From positions 3,202,524-3,266,523 of the forward strand of contig NZ_CP124855.1 of NCBI RefSeq assembly GCF_030012525.1: a stretch of DNA of 64,000 nt. Direction: 5' to 3'. A program made the position numbers and the translations under genes. A model generated the notes under the pieces. That model searched no databases. It was not told the DNA's origin and was given only the letters and a program-made list of their open reading frames with translations. How positions within the stretch are numbered: the stretch's first letter is position 1; every line of letters begins with the position of its first letter. The stretch is from Chryseobacterium gotjawalense. GTDB taxonomy: Bacteria; Bacteroidota; Bacteroidia; Flavobacteriales; Weeksellaceae. Positions 52,091 through 60,523 of the stretch are shown here, in pieces.

Positions 52091-52627
52091 TCAGTCTTTT
52101 TCCGAATAAAAAACCTTCCCGCCCACAACTCTTGCCGGAGAAGTATAAGGATGTTCCGTCGCTTTCCCGACCGACATAATATGCAGAATTTCCCAACCTT
52201 TCGCTTTCAGATAATCGGAAACCATCGAACGGTGACAGCGCCACCAAACCGCTTCTGAACACATCATTACCGTTGGTTTTCGTAAAGCTGATTTTTGTAA
52301 TTCATGAGCACCATTTTCAAAAGATTCGGTTTCCATATAATCGGCGTAACCCTGAAAAGACTTATTAATCCAACGGGTGTTTTTAGAAGTTGGCGATGCT
52401 TTTCTCCGCCCGCCTAAATTTTCAATATAAACATATTCGATCCCGTTTTCTTCCAGTGATTTTTTTAATTGATCCTTATTAAACTGCGGATATTTCCTGG
52501 AACCGGCTAATCTTCGGATATCCGCCAAAACTTTAATTTTAAATGAAAGCAGCAGTTCCAGAAATTCTTCAATACTTCTGGTGGAATGGCCAATGGTATA
52601 AATAGTTGGTTGTTCCGGTGATTTCAT
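52091..52627 (-). CDS. DUF488 domain protein
   Basis: 178 residues from MKSPEQPTIYTIGHSTRSIE. Two further in-frame ATGs upstream (to 52690) are possible but the IYTIGHS motif is expected close to the N-terminus. Conserved parts are IYTIGHSTRSIEEFLELL, VLADIRRLAGSRKYPQFN, FQGYADYMETE and VMMCSEAVWWRCHRSMVSDY (Cys and two His in the family motif). DUF488 proteins are found in most bacteria and share a fold with rhodanese-like or phosphatase domains, but their substrate is unknown. Confidence 0.9.
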   Translation of the reverse strand: MKSPEQPTIYTIGHSTRSIEEFLELLLSFKIKVLADIRRLAGSRKYPQFNKDQLKKSLEENGIEYVYIENLGGRRKASPTSKNTRWINKSFQGYADYMETESFENGAHELQKSALRKPTVMMCSEAVWWRCHRSMVSDYLKAKGWEILHIMSVGKATEHPYTSPARVVGGKVFYSEKD

Positions 52628-52837
52628 TTTTAAAATTAAAGAGATTCTGTATTCCATATCAAAATTAAATATTTTAAATGGAAGAGGCATTCCGGTCTCG
52701 TGAAATTTTAAGTCAATATGAAATCAAGATTTGAAATATTTATTGCGCAGTTTTGTAATTAATCAGTTAGCGGATATCAATTTACAAACCTATTTTAAGT
52801 ATTTTAGCATTCCTGAATTTATTCTTAAATTTGAAAT

Positions 52838-53191
52838 ATGCAAAAAATATTTTATCTCAAAACCTGCGGAACCTGCACCAAAATTTTAAAAATGTTTGAC
52901 CTTTCCGGTTGGGAACTTCGGGAACTGAAAAGTGAACCGGTTACTGAAGAGGAACTGGCGGAACTGCATAAGCTCACAAAATCGTATGAAGCACTTTTCA
53001 GCAGAAGATCAACTCAGATCAAAGCCCGCGGTATCGATCTTAAATCTTTAAAAGAAGACGATTTTAAAAAATTGATTTTAGAACATTATTCTTTTTTGAA
53101 GCGACCGGTTTTTCTTACTGATCAGGAAATTTTCGTGGGAAATGAAAAGAAGAATATTGAGAATTTAGAAGCGTTTTTCACCAATAAATAA
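52838..53191 (+). CDS. ArsC/Spx family arsenate reductase-like protein
   Basis: 117 residues. Thioredoxin-like fold with the redox pair Cys10-Gly-Thr-Cys13 (YLKTCGTCTKIL), then LSGWELRELKSEPVTEEELA and HKLTKSYEALFSRRSTQIKA. The conserved Arg-Ser-Thr pattern and LKRPVFLTDQEIFVG match the ArsC-like family. It may reduce arsenate or an unknown substrate with glutathione or thioredoxin; no ars operon genes are near, so the name is only a fold assignment. A Cys-rich microprotein gene follows after 6 bp and is likely co-transcribed. Confidence 0.87.
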   Translation: MQKIFYLKTCGTCTKILKMFDLSGWELRELKSEPVTEEELAELHKLTKSYEALFSRRSTQIKARGIDLKSLKEDDFKKLILEHYSFLKRPVFLTDQEIFVGNEKKNIENLEAFFTNK

Positions 53192-53197
53192 AAAGAT

Positions 53198-53374
53198 ATG
53201 AGAAATTTTTTTACTGTTTTATTAATCACTTCCTATTTCGGTTTCGGCGGATACATCGTCGCCAGCGAATATGGCCGGTCATGCAGTCCCAAAGGAAAAT
53301 GTACCGCCTGTAAGAATTGTACAGGATGTAAAAACTGTGCAAAGAATGGCGGAACCTGCAGTGTCTGCAAATAA
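53198..53374 (+). CDS. 58-aa cysteine-rich membrane microprotein
   Basis: 58 residues. The N-terminal half is one hydrophobic helix (FFTVLLITSYFGFGGYIVA). The tail has eight Cys: Cys29, 35, 38, 41, 44, 47, 54 and 57. Positions 35-47 form an unbroken CxxCxxCxxCxxC ladder (CTACKNCTGCKNC) and 54-57 add a further CxxC. Such a tail could bind zinc, copper or an Fe-S cluster. The ATG is 6 bp after the ArsC-like stop and a strong terminator follows, so it is a real, translated-looking gene. No family is recognised. Confidence 0.7.
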   Translation: MRNFFTVLLITSYFGFGGYIVASEYGRSCSPKGKCTACKNCTGCKNCAKNGGTCSVCK

Positions 53375-53402
53375 AAAAGTCTGAAACTATTTTCAGACTT
53401 TT
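53375..53402. terminator. terminator after the Cys-rich microprotein gene
   Basis: Stem AAAAGTCTGAAA / TTTCAGACTTTT with a 4-nt loop; it can also stop transcripts from gcvT on the other strand. Confidence 0.8.
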
Positions 53403-53426
53403 ATCGATTTTTAGAAACTATTTTCT

Positions 53427-54506
53427 TTACACAAAAGGTGTTTTCACCACTTTTGCCGGAACATTCTTATTTCTGATCTGAATATAAATATCCGAACCTA
53501 CTTTGTTGTGAGCGGTTGCCACGTAAGCCAAACCGATTCCGATTCCTTTCATCGGACTCATCGTTCCCGAAGTTACTTTCCCGATCTCATTTCCTTCTGC
53601 ATCAACCACCAGATAACCGTGTCTTGGAATAGCTCTTTCCTGCATTTCAAAACCGACTAATTTTCTGGTAACCCCTTCTTCTTTTTGCTTTGCAAAACGT
53701 TCTTTATCTACAAAATCTTTATCGAATTTCGTAATCCAACCCAATCCGGCTTCGAGCGGAGAAGTCGTGTCATCGATATCATTTCCGTATAAACAGAATC
53801 CTTTTTCCAAACGTAAAGTGTCTCTGGCAGCCAATCCACACGGAAGGATTCCAAATTCTTCACCTGCTTCGATGATGGCGTCCCACAGTTTTACGGCATC
53901 TTCATTGTTAAAATAAATTTCAAAACCGCCGCTGCCCGTATAACCGGTATTCGAAATAATCACGTCGGGGACTCCCGCCACCGTTCCCACCGTAAAGTGA
54001 TAATAAGCTATTTCTGAAAGGTTCACGTCGGTTAATTTCTGCAAAGTTTCCGTGGCTTTTGGACCTTGAATTGCCAACAACGACATTTCATCAGAAGCAT
54101 TGGTTAATTTCGCACCAAACTGCTCATTGTATTTCGAAATATGTGCCCAGTCTTTATCGATATTCGAGGCATTTACGACCACGAAATATTTTTCATCAGC
54201 CATTTTGTACACAATCAAATCGTCCACAATTCCGCCGTTTCCATTGGGTAAACACGTGTATTGCGCTTTCCCGTTTTCCAGCGTATCTACATTATTGGTG
54301 CCTACATATTGCAACAGATCCTTTGCTTTAGGACCTTCTACAAAAAACTGACCCATGTGTGAGACATCAAAAACGCCCACTTTTTCACGAACCGCAAAAT
54401 GTTCCTGCGTGATGCCGGTATATTGCACAGGCATTTCAAAACCAGCAAAAGGGACCATTTTCGCACCCAGCGACACATGTTTATCAAATAAAGGAGTTCT
54501 TTTCAT
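53427..54506 (-). CDS. gcvT: glycine cleavage system T protein (aminomethyltransferase)
   Basis: 359 residues, full length. [20 protein letters not shown] at the start is the family signature. [52 protein letters not shown] and [20 protein letters not shown] are the tetrahydrofolate-binding parts. It transfers the methylene group from aminomethyl-lipoyl-GcvH to tetrahydrofolate during glycine breakdown. No gcvH or gcvP is adjacent. No glycine riboswitch is seen upstream; the 300-bp upstream region is instead filled with repeats. Confidence 0.96.
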   Translation of the reverse strand: MKRTPLFDKHVSLGAKMVPFAGFEMPVQYTGITQEHFAVREKVGVFDVSHMGQFFVEGPKAKDLLQYVGTNNVDTLENGKAQYTCLPNGNGGIVDDLIVYKMADEKYFVVVNASNIDKDWAHISKYNEQFGAKLTNASDEMSLLAIQGPKATETLQKLTDVNLSEIAYYHFTVGTVAGVPDVIISNTGYTGSGGFEIYFNNEDAVKLWDAIIEAGEEFGILPCGLAARDTLRLEKGFCLYGNDIDDTTSPLEAGLGWITKFDKDFVDKERFAKQKEEGVTRKLVGFEMQERAIPRHGYLVVDAEGNEIGKVTSGTMSPMKGIGIGLAYVATAHNKVGSDIYIQIRNKNVPAKVVKTPFV

Positions 54507-54565
54507 ATTTTATTTTTATTAATTTATTTTCTTAGGAGCACCATGATTTTCGCTTTTTAGAAAAT

Positions 54566-54638
54566 CCGGTCCCGCTGTCCGCTTTATCCACTCACCACTT
54601 TCGTGGATTCGTGGGATGCCGCTTCCATCGGGGCTATA
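54566..54638. repeat. intergenic structured repeat, copy B
   Basis: GTCCCGCTGTCCGCTTTATC at one end and GGATGCCGCTTCCATCGGGG at the other surround a hairpin CCACT-TTC-GTGG. The reverse complement starts TAGCCCCGATGGAAGCGGCA and ends ACAGCGGGAC, matching the ends of copy C near 3242. Confidence 0.6.
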
Positions 54639-54683
54639 ATTTATTTCTGTTTCTATTTCGAAGAGTTTTCGGCAGCCGGGTAA

Positions 54684-54806
54684 TGGAGTGGTTGAGTTAT
54701 TGTGTAATTGAGTATTTGAGTTATTGCGTATTTGTATTTCAAATTCACCATTCACTATTGACAATTCACCATCACTATTTACCATTCACCTTTCACCCTT
54801 TACCAT
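54684..54806. repeat. low-complexity TTCACCAT / GAGTTATTG repeats
   Basis: GAGTTATTG-type units (three loose copies) are followed by at least seven loose copies of TTCACCAT or TTTACCAT. It runs directly into the stop codon of idi. Confidence 0.55.
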
Positions 54807-55319
54807 CTACAACCGATCCTTATATTCTCCCAGAATAATCTTAAACCATTCGGTGAAATTTTCCGGATTCGACTGTATTTCCTGATCGAGTGCTTCCATC
54901 GTGATAAATCGAACTTCAGAAACTTCTTCTGCGTTCAAAGTAAATTCACCATGATAAGTTCCGGTAAAAACATGGTCGAGTTCGTGTTCCCAGAGATTTC
55001 CGCCCACATCTGCTTTATAGATGAAATGAAATTTTGGAGTCAATTCCATTCCTTCAATTCCCAGTTCTTCTTTTAATCTGCGTTGTGCTGCTTCCAGATA
55101 GGTTTCATTAACCCTTGGGTGCGAGCAGACAGCATTCGTCCATTGATTGGGAGAGTGGTATTTTTCAGCGGCTCTTTTTTGCAAAAGCACTTCGCCCTGA
55201 TCATTAAACAAAAAAACCGAAAAAGCACGGTGTAAAATTCCGTTTTCGTGGGCCTGCATTTTATCCATTAATCCCAGAACTTCATCATTTTCTGAGATTA
55301 AAACTACTTGTTCTTCCAT
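54807..55319 (-). CDS. idi: isopentenyl-diphosphate delta-isomerase, type 1
   Basis: 170 residues from MEEQVVLISENDEVLGLM (a GTG two codons upstream is the alternative). Nudix-fold enzyme with the catalytic Cys in WTNAVCSHPR, the Nudix box LEAAQRRLKEELGIEG and WEHELDHVFTGTYHG holding the metal and proton-transfer residues. It interconverts IPP and DMAPP for isoprenoid synthesis and uses a divalent metal. The end of the gene adjoins a low-complexity repeat. No other isoprenoid gene is near, which is normal. Confidence 0.94.
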   Translation of the reverse strand: MEEQVVLISENDEVLGLMDKMQAHENGILHRAFSVFLFNDQGEVLLQKRAAEKYHSPNQWTNAVCSHPRVNETYLEAAQRRLKEELGIEGMELTPKFHFIYKADVGGNLWEHELDHVFTGTYHGEFTLNAEEVSEVRFITMEALDQEIQSNPENFTEWFKIILGEYKDRL

Positions 55320-55538
55320 CTTCACAAAATTAACATTAATAAATCTATTGGAAAAATTTTTAACTCCAAATTAACCTTCATAAATGGGGAAGCTCAATAG
55401 TTTATTTTAGCTGATATTTTTGAAAAAATGGATTTTTACATGAGTTTTTTAATGCTGTCGAGCACTATTACCAAAAGAAAAAGCCGGGGAGCATAACGAT
55501 TAAGAAGATTTAATAGTCTGTAAATCAATGAAATTTTG

Positions 55539-55546
55539 TAATTTTG
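55539..55546 (+). promoter_or_regulatory. -7 box for the HAD-like/serA pair
   Basis: TAATTTTG, 16 bases before the likely ATG, with TCTG 18 nt upstream of it in place of TTTG. It predicts a very short leader. Confidence 0.5.
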
Positions 55547-55561
55547 CCCCTTAAATTTTTG

Positions 55562-55966
55562 ATGATGGAACTGGAATACAAAGATCATTTAAGCCCGATG
55601 TTGAAAGGTGAAATGAAGAATTATTTAATCGATATCGATGGTACGGTTACCGATGATATTCCTAATGAAGAACCGGAAAGAATGGTTACCGCCGCACCTT
55701 ATCCCGATGCATTGGAAACCATTAACAGATGGTACGATCAAGGGCATATCATATGTTTCTTCACTTCCAGAACCGAAAATTTAAAACAGATTACCATCGA
55801 CTGGCTCGATAAACACGGCTTCAAATACCACAGCGTTTTGTGCGGAAAACCCCGCGGTGGAAATTACCACTGGATTGACAATCATATTGTGAGGGCAACA
55901 AGGTACAAAGGCAAATTTACCGATATGGTAGAAAAAACAGAAACGATTGAAGTTTTTAACGATTAA
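55562..55966 (+). CDS. HAD-superfamily (LNS2-like) phosphatase-type protein
   Basis: About 134 residues from ATG 55562 (next ATG at 55565 is equally good). HAD motif I is LIDIDGTVTDD (Asp nucleophile), with ICFFTSRTENL as motif II and the region CGKPRGGNYHWIDNHIV late in the domain. Many Bacteroidota genomes carry this protein next to serA; the function is not established. It is not a full phosphoserine phosphatase (it is too short and lacks the cap). serA starts 9 bp after its stop, so they are co-transcribed. Confidence 0.82.
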   Translation: MMELEYKDHLSPMLKGEMKNYLIDIDGTVTDDIPNEEPERMVTAAPYPDALETINRWYDQGHIICFFTSRTENLKQITIDWLDKHGFKYHSVLCGKPRGGNYHWIDNHIVRATRYKGKFTDMVEKTETIEVFND

Positions 55967-55974
55967 TAAATAGG

Positions 55975-56934
55975 ATGAAGATATTAGCAAATGACGGTTT
56001 GGATCAGTCAGGAATTGATGCCCTGACAGAAAAAGGTTTTGAAGTAATTGTTTCTAAGGTTCCTCAGGAATTTTTAGCAGATTTCATCAATGCGCATCAG
56101 ATCAGAACCTTGTTGGTTCGCAGTGCAACCACGGTTAGAAAAGAATTAATTGATGCGTGCCCAAGCCTGGATATCATTGGTCGTGGTGGCGTCGGTATGG
56201 ATAATATCGATGTTGATTACGCGCGGTCGAAGAATATTCATGTGATCAATACGCCGGCAGCTTCGTCAGCGTCTGTCGCAGAATTGGTTTTTGCGCATTT
56301 GTTCAGTGGCGCGAGATTTTTACAGGATTCTAACAGAAAAATGCCTTTAATAGGAGATACCCAATTTAATCAATTAAAAAAATCATACGAGAAAGGAATT
56401 GAACTTCGTGGTAAAACCATCGGGATTGTTGGGATGGGAAGGATCGGGCAGGAGGTTGCCAGAATTGCTCTAGGACTTGGAATGCGAGTTGTCGCAGCTG
56501 ATAATAATATCGGAAGAGCCAGCATTAAAGTTAAGTTTTATAATAATCAGTTCATCAATGTAGATATCGAAACCGAACCTTTGGAAGATGTTTTGAAACA
56601 CGCGGATTTTTTAACTCTTCATGTTCCGGCTCAAAAAGGCGGCAGCATGATCGGTGCGAAAGAAATTGGTAAAATGAAAGACGGCGCGGTCATTGTGAAT
56701 TGTAGCAGAGGTGGAGTGGTAGATGAACACGCTCTTATCGATGCGTTAGATTCAGGAAAAATAGCGTTCGCAGGATTAGATGTTTTCACGAATGAACCAA
56801 CGCCTTCGAAAGAAATTCTGAGCCACCCTAAAATCTCTCTGAGTCCGCACACGGGAGCATCTACGGTAGAAGCGCAGGATCGGATCGGGCTTTCTCTGGC
56901 CGAGCAGATTTGCAGCATTTTACAGACTTATTAA
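55975..56934 (+). CDS. serA: D-3-phosphoglycerate dehydrogenase (short form)
   Basis: 319 residues. NAD-binding motif GIVGMGRIGQEVARIALGLG at about 144-163, catalytic Arg in NCSRGGVVDEHAL, and the Glu/His pair with FTNEPTPSKEILSHPKISLS and SPHTGAST. It oxidises 3-phosphoglycerate to 3-phosphohydroxypyruvate, the first step of serine synthesis. The usual C-terminal ACT domain is missing, as in the short PGDH type, so serine feedback by ACT is not expected. The HAD-like gene upstream (9 bp) shares its transcript. A bidirectional terminator follows. Confidence 0.92.
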   Translation: MKILANDGLDQSGIDALTEKGFEVIVSKVPQEFLADFINAHQIRTLLVRSATTVRKELIDACPSLDIIGRGGVGMDNIDVDYARSKNIHVINTPAASSASVAELVFAHLFSGARFLQDSNRKMPLIGDTQFNQLKKSYEKGIELRGKTIGIVGMGRIGQEVARIALGLGMRVVAADNNIGRASIKVKFYNNQFINVDIETEPLEDVLKHADFLTLHVPAQKGGSMIGAKEIGKMKDGAVIVNCSRGGVVDEHALIDALDSGKIAFAGLDVFTNEPTPSKEILSHPKISLSPHTGASTVEAQDRIGLSLAEQICSILQTY

Positions 56935-56952
56935 GTTAAAAAAAATATACAA

Positions 56953-56988
56953 ATAAAAAAGACGCATCAATCGATACGTCTTTTTTAT
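56953..56988. terminator. bidirectional terminator between serA and mscL
   Basis: Stem AAAAAAGACG / CGTCTTTTTT (56955-56964 with 56977-56986) with A and T runs on both sides. Confidence 0.85.
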
Positions 56989-57000
56989 TAATAGCAAACA

Positions 57001-57372
57001 CTATTTATTTTTCAGCAAATCTCTGATTTCTGCAAGTAACTGTTCTTGAGTAGGGCCGGCTGGTGCTGGCGCTGGTGCCGGTTTTTGCATTTTGTTGACC
57101 CCTTTAATGATCAGGAATAAAACAAGTGCAATACATAAAAAACTGATGACTGCCGATAGGAAATTCCCGTAAGTAACGCCATTCCATGCCAGTTTTGAAA
57201 TATTTTCTGCACCTGCCGCTTTCAGTGCAGGATTCAATAACAGGGGCGTAATTACATCTTCAACCAATGAAGAAACAATTTTCCCAAAAGCAGCTCCGAT
57301 AATTACTGCGACCGCTAAATCTACTACATTTCCTTTAAATGCAAACTGTTTAAATTCCTGAACCATTCCCAT
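57001..57372 (-). CDS. mscL: large-conductance mechanosensitive channel
   Basis: 123 residues, typical. FKQFAFKGNVVDLAVAVIIG and AAFGKIVSSLVEDVITPLL form the amphipathic N-terminus and first membrane helix; the second helix is NFLSAVISFLCIALVLFLII. The C-terminal cytoplasmic helix ends LLAEIRDLLKNK. The pentamer opens under membrane tension and releases solutes when the cell meets low osmolarity. A short Pro/Ala linker (PAPAPAPAGP) joins pore and tail helix, a detail seen in related flavobacterial homologues. Confidence 0.96.
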   Translation of the reverse strand: MGMVQEFKQFAFKGNVVDLAVAVIIGAAFGKIVSSLVEDVITPLLLNPALKAAGAENISKLAWNGVTYGNFLSAVISFLCIALVLFLIIKGVNKMQKPAPAPAPAGPTQEQLLAEIRDLLKNK

Positions 57373-57530
57373 AATTATATGTTTTAATTGTTTAATAAGT
57401 AAAAATAAAGAATTATTTTAAAAAATGCGTGTTTAATTAGCTAAAAATCTTATTAATTCTAAAAATATTGAGCAAAATGATTATGTATTGAATATTTTAA
57501 GTAATTTTAGATAATGAAATAATTCTTTAA

Positions 57531-59024
57531 ATGAAAATTTTTTCAGCCCCACAAATCAAAAAATGGGATTCGTTTAGCATTGAGAATCAAAGGATCTCTT
57601 CTCTGCAATTAATGGAAAGAGCGGCGCAATCGTGCGTCAAATGGTTTCTCGCAAATTTTGAAAGTACATGTCCATTCGCTGTTTTTTGCGGCTTCGGAAA
57701 TAATGGCGGTGATGGTTTTGCGATAGCGAGATTATTGTACAGCAAAGGTTTTGATGTTACTATTTTTACCGGAAAGAATGAAAAATTTTCGGAAGATGCT
57801 TTGATTAATTTCCAACGGTGCAATGATATTTCAGGAATTGAAATTCTGGATTTCGATAAGGTAAGCGGTTTTGTTTTCAAAGAAAATTCAGTCCTCATTG
57901 ATGCGATTTTCGGGATCGGACTCAATCGAAATATTGAAGGTGAAATCGCCGGTTTGATTGAATTTTTAAATAAACTGCCTTTCCCCGGTATTTCAATTGA
58001 TATTCCTTCAGGTTTAATGGCTGATGAAGTGATCAGTGAAAATGCAGTTGTTTTTAAAGCAGATGAAACTTTAACATTTCAAGTCTGGAAGAAATCAATG
58101 CTGCACCCGGAAACCGGAATTTTCTGTGGCAACGTTCACCTCATGGATATTTTTTTGAGCGACGAGTTTACTTCTCAGGAAGAAGCGGATGATTTTGTCA
58201 TTGGCGAGAAATTGATTCACAAAGTTTATAAAATTAGAAACGAATTTTCGCATAAAGGGACTTACGGCAAAACAACCATCGCAGCAGGAAGTTTCGGTAA
58301 AATAGGAGCAGCTGTTTTAGCAACCAAAGCCGCCCTGAAATCAGGGAGTGGCTTAACCTTCGTGCTGGCGCCAAAATGCGGTTACGAAATCCTGCAAACT
58401 AATTGCCCGGAAGCGATGTTTATTAATGGCGGCGAAAATCAGGTTGTTAATTTTGAGATTGAAAAAGATTCCGCTATTGGCATCGGTCCGGGTTTAGGAA
58501 CTGATTCTGCTACGCAAATTTCTTTTTTAAAATTTTTAATTCACATTTCAAAGCCCTTGGTTATTGATGCAGATGCTTTAAATATACTATCTAAAAATCC
58601 GGATGTCATAAAATTGATTCCTAAAAACTCAGTTATCACTCCACATCCAAAAGAATTTGAGCGTCTTTTCGGAAAGACAGAAAACTCATTTGAACGGTTG
58701 AAACTTGCCCGACAAAAAGCAAAGGATTTGCAAATCTATATTGTCCTGAAAGATCATCATACTCAAATAATTACTCCAGAAAACAAAGTTTACTATAATA
58801 TAACCGGCAATTCGGGCATGGCAAAAGGCGGCAGCGGTGATGCTCTGCTGGGGATTATCACTTCTCTTTTAGCCCAAAATTACACACCGGAGAATGCAGC
58901 GATTTTTGGAGTTTGGCTTCACGGCAAAGCCGGTGATTTTGCAGCGGAAAAATTTTCAAAAGAAGCAATGCTGGCTTCAGATTTAATTGCGGAAATCGGA
59001 ACGGTGTTCAATTATCTTAATTAA
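57531..59024 (+). CDS. nnr: bifunctional NAD(P)H-hydrate epimerase/dehydratase
   Basis: 497 residues, two domains. The N-terminal YjeF/epimerase part (residues 1-215) has LMERAAQSCVKWFL, FCGFGNNGGDGFAIARLLY and DIPSGLMAD. The C-terminal ribokinase-like dehydratase part has GTYGKTTIAAGSFGKIGAAV, LVIDADALNILS and the active-site segment MAKGGSGDALLGIITSLLAQ. The enzyme repairs damaged NAD(P)H hydrates by epimerising the R form and ADP/ATP-dependently dehydrating the S form. All motifs are complete. A terminator follows within 10 bp. Confidence 0.94.
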   Translation: MKIFSAPQIKKWDSFSIENQRISSLQLMERAAQSCVKWFLANFESTCPFAVFCGFGNNGGDGFAIARLLYSKGFDVTIFTGKNEKFSEDALINFQRCNDISGIEILDFDKVSGFVFKENSVLIDAIFGIGLNRNIEGEIAGLIEFLNKLPFPGISIDIPSGLMADEVISENAVVFKADETLTFQVWKKSMLHPETGIFCGNVHLMDIFLSDEFTSQEEADDFVIGEKLIHKVYKIRNEFSHKGTYGKTTIAAGSFGKIGAAVLATKAALKSGSGLTFVLAPKCGYEILQTNCPEAMFINGGENQVVNFEIEKDSAIGIGPGLGTDSATQISFLKFLIHISKPLVIDADALNILSKNPDVIKLIPKNSVITPHPKEFERLFGKTENSFERLKLARQKAKDLQIYIVLKDHHTQIITPENKVYYNITGNSGMAKGGSGDALLGIITSLLAQNYTPENAAIFGVWLHGKAGDFAAEKFSKEAMLASDLIAEIGTVFNYLN

Positions 59025-59026
59025 AA

Positions 59027-59058
59027 AATCCTTCCAATAAATTGAAAGGATTGATTTT
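59027..59058 (+). terminator. terminator of nnr
   Basis: Stem AATCCTT / AAGGATT (59027-59033 with 59046-59052) with internal CAAT/ATTG pairing, followed by a T run. Confidence 0.75.
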
Positions 59059-59116
59059 TAAAAGAAATTCTAAAAAAAAATTAGATGTACATCTGCCTTT
59101 AATCATCATAATAATT

Positions 59117-59205
59117 TTTTAACGCAAAGACGCAAGACTTTATTTACAAACAGGCTGTTTTTCTCACTTTTTAAGGCGCAAAGGCGTTACACTTAGCAAC
59201 GGCGC
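59117..59205 (+). repeat. dispersed TTTGCG-TTAAA repeat, reverse copy
   Basis: TTTTTTAACGCAAAGACGCA begins the block, which also contains AAGGCGCAAAGGCGTTACAC and GGCGCCGAAT. It is related to the sequence near 26221 in opposite orientation. Confidence 0.4.
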
Positions 59206-59248
59206 CGAATGAAAATATTTTTACGACTAAATACGGATACATTAAAAA

Positions 59249-60118
59249 TTATTCCGGTTTTTCATTCTGTTCTTCGGTAATCACATTGTTTTTCGAATAC
59301 CACATAATCACGACACCGGCGATCATAAACGGAATTGAAAGGACCTGTCCTGTATTTAATCCGGCGATGTGAATAAATTCGTCACCTTGTGGTTCTTTCA
59401 GGAATTCTACGAAAAAGCGAATGGCCCAAAGGATAATAAAGAAAAGTCCAAAAAGCCAACCTTGATGGTATTTTTTTCTGGTGTATCGGTATAAAACCCA
59501 CAATAAGATGAACAGTAAGAAATAGCCGGCTGCTTCAAACAATTGCGTTGGATATCGCGGAACAATTGCTCCATATTCAGAACTTTGCTGCGGAAATAAA
59601 ATAGCGAAAGGTGAGTTTTCCGGTGCTGGTTTTCCGATGATTTCGGAGTTGAAAAAGTTTCCCATTCTAACGAAAGCACCGCCCAGAGCCACTGGAATCC
59701 CGATTCTATCATACACCCAAAATGGATTTTTCTTAATGATTTTTATACTGTAATACAAAGTGGTAAAAATCAAAGCGATCGTTGCACCGTGACTGGCCAA
59801 GCCGGAAAATCCAGTAAATTCAAGATGAGGTTTGGTGCGGATCGGTAAAAAAACCGACCAGAAATCTTCCCGAAAAAGTTCGGGCTGGTAAAAAATCACG
59901 TGTCCTAACCGTGCGCCAAAAATGGTTCCAACTAAAGTCCAGGTAAAAAGAGGTTCTACGTATTTTAAGTTGACATTGTCGATCTTGTAGATTTTGGTCA
60001 TCAGCATATAGCCTAAACCAAAAGCCAAAATAAACATTAAACTATAGTAATGTAGGGTAACTGGCCCTAAAGGAATCCCTGTGGACGGATCCCAGGTCGA
60101 GTATAAAAAAGTCAGCAT
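59249..60118 (-). CDS. lgt: prolipoprotein diacylglyceryl transferase
   Basis: 289 residues with seven membrane segments. The Lgt signature is visible as GARLGHVIFYQPEL, FSGLASHGATIALI, GGAFVRMGNFFNSEIIGKPA and RYPTQLFEAAGYFLLFILLW. It transfers diacylglycerol to the lipobox Cys of pre-lipoproteins, the first step of lipoprotein maturation, and so serves the lipoproteins encoded in this window. His, Arg and Asn essential residues lie in these blocks. yidD lies 30 bp upstream on the same strand and is likely co-transcribed. Confidence 0.95.
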   Translation of the reverse strand: MLTFLYSTWDPSTGIPLGPVTLHYYSLMFILAFGLGYMLMTKIYKIDNVNLKYVEPLFTWTLVGTIFGARLGHVIFYQPELFREDFWSVFLPIRTKPHLEFTGFSGLASHGATIALIFTTLYYSIKIIKKNPFWVYDRIGIPVALGGAFVRMGNFFNSEIIGKPAPENSPFAILFPQQSSEYGAIVPRYPTQLFEAAGYFLLFILLWVLYRYTRKKYHQGWLFGLFFIILWAIRFFVEFLKEPQGDEFIHIAGLNTGQVLSIPFMIAGVVIMWYSKNNVITEEQNEKPE

Positions 60119-60148
60119 ATTATTGAATTCAAAAATTTAAAATGATAA

Positions 60149-60388
60149 TTAATGTTTGCATTTCGGTGGAACAGGATCATAACCTTCACCGCCCCAAGGA
60201 TGGCATCTTGCAATTCTTTTTGACCCTAACCACAAGCCTTTAATGGGGCCGTGAACCTTTAGTGCTTCTATCATATACTGAGAGCAGGTGGGTTCGTAAC
60301 GACAATTTTTTGGCAATAAGGGAGAGATGAACCACTGATAAATTTTTATCAGGACAACCAAAGGAAATGTGATGATTTTGTTGAACAT
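60149..60388 (-). CDS. yidD: membrane protein insertion efficiency factor YidD
   Basis: 79 residues. The signature is complete: [20 protein letters not shown] (amphipathic helix), [39 protein letters not shown] and DPVPPK. YidD is a small membrane-associated helper of YidC/Sec insertion. It often lies next to rnpA/yidC but here sits beside lgt, which is also seen in other Bacteroidota. Three Cys are typical. The ATG is fixed by the family N-terminus. Confidence 0.95.
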   Translation of the reverse strand: MFNKIITFPLVVLIKIYQWFISPLLPKNCRYEPTCSQYMIEALKVHGPIKGLWLGSKRIARCHPWGGEGYDPVPPKCKH

Positions 60389-60523
60389 TGCCTTGCAAAA
60401 ATAACGAAATAGTTTAAATTTGCTTTAAGTTTGTGGTTAAAGTTACTAAACTTCATGTTATTTATTTTCCGCTCTTCAATTTGACCACGAACATATTTTT
60501 TAAACCGCTCAATTTTTAAAACC

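Larger units (their letters stand above)
54507..54806. other. 300-bp repeat-filled intergenic region
   Basis: No credible gene. It contains the structured element at 54566-54638 and a low-complexity stretch at 54684-54806. Both look non-coding. Confidence 0.6.
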
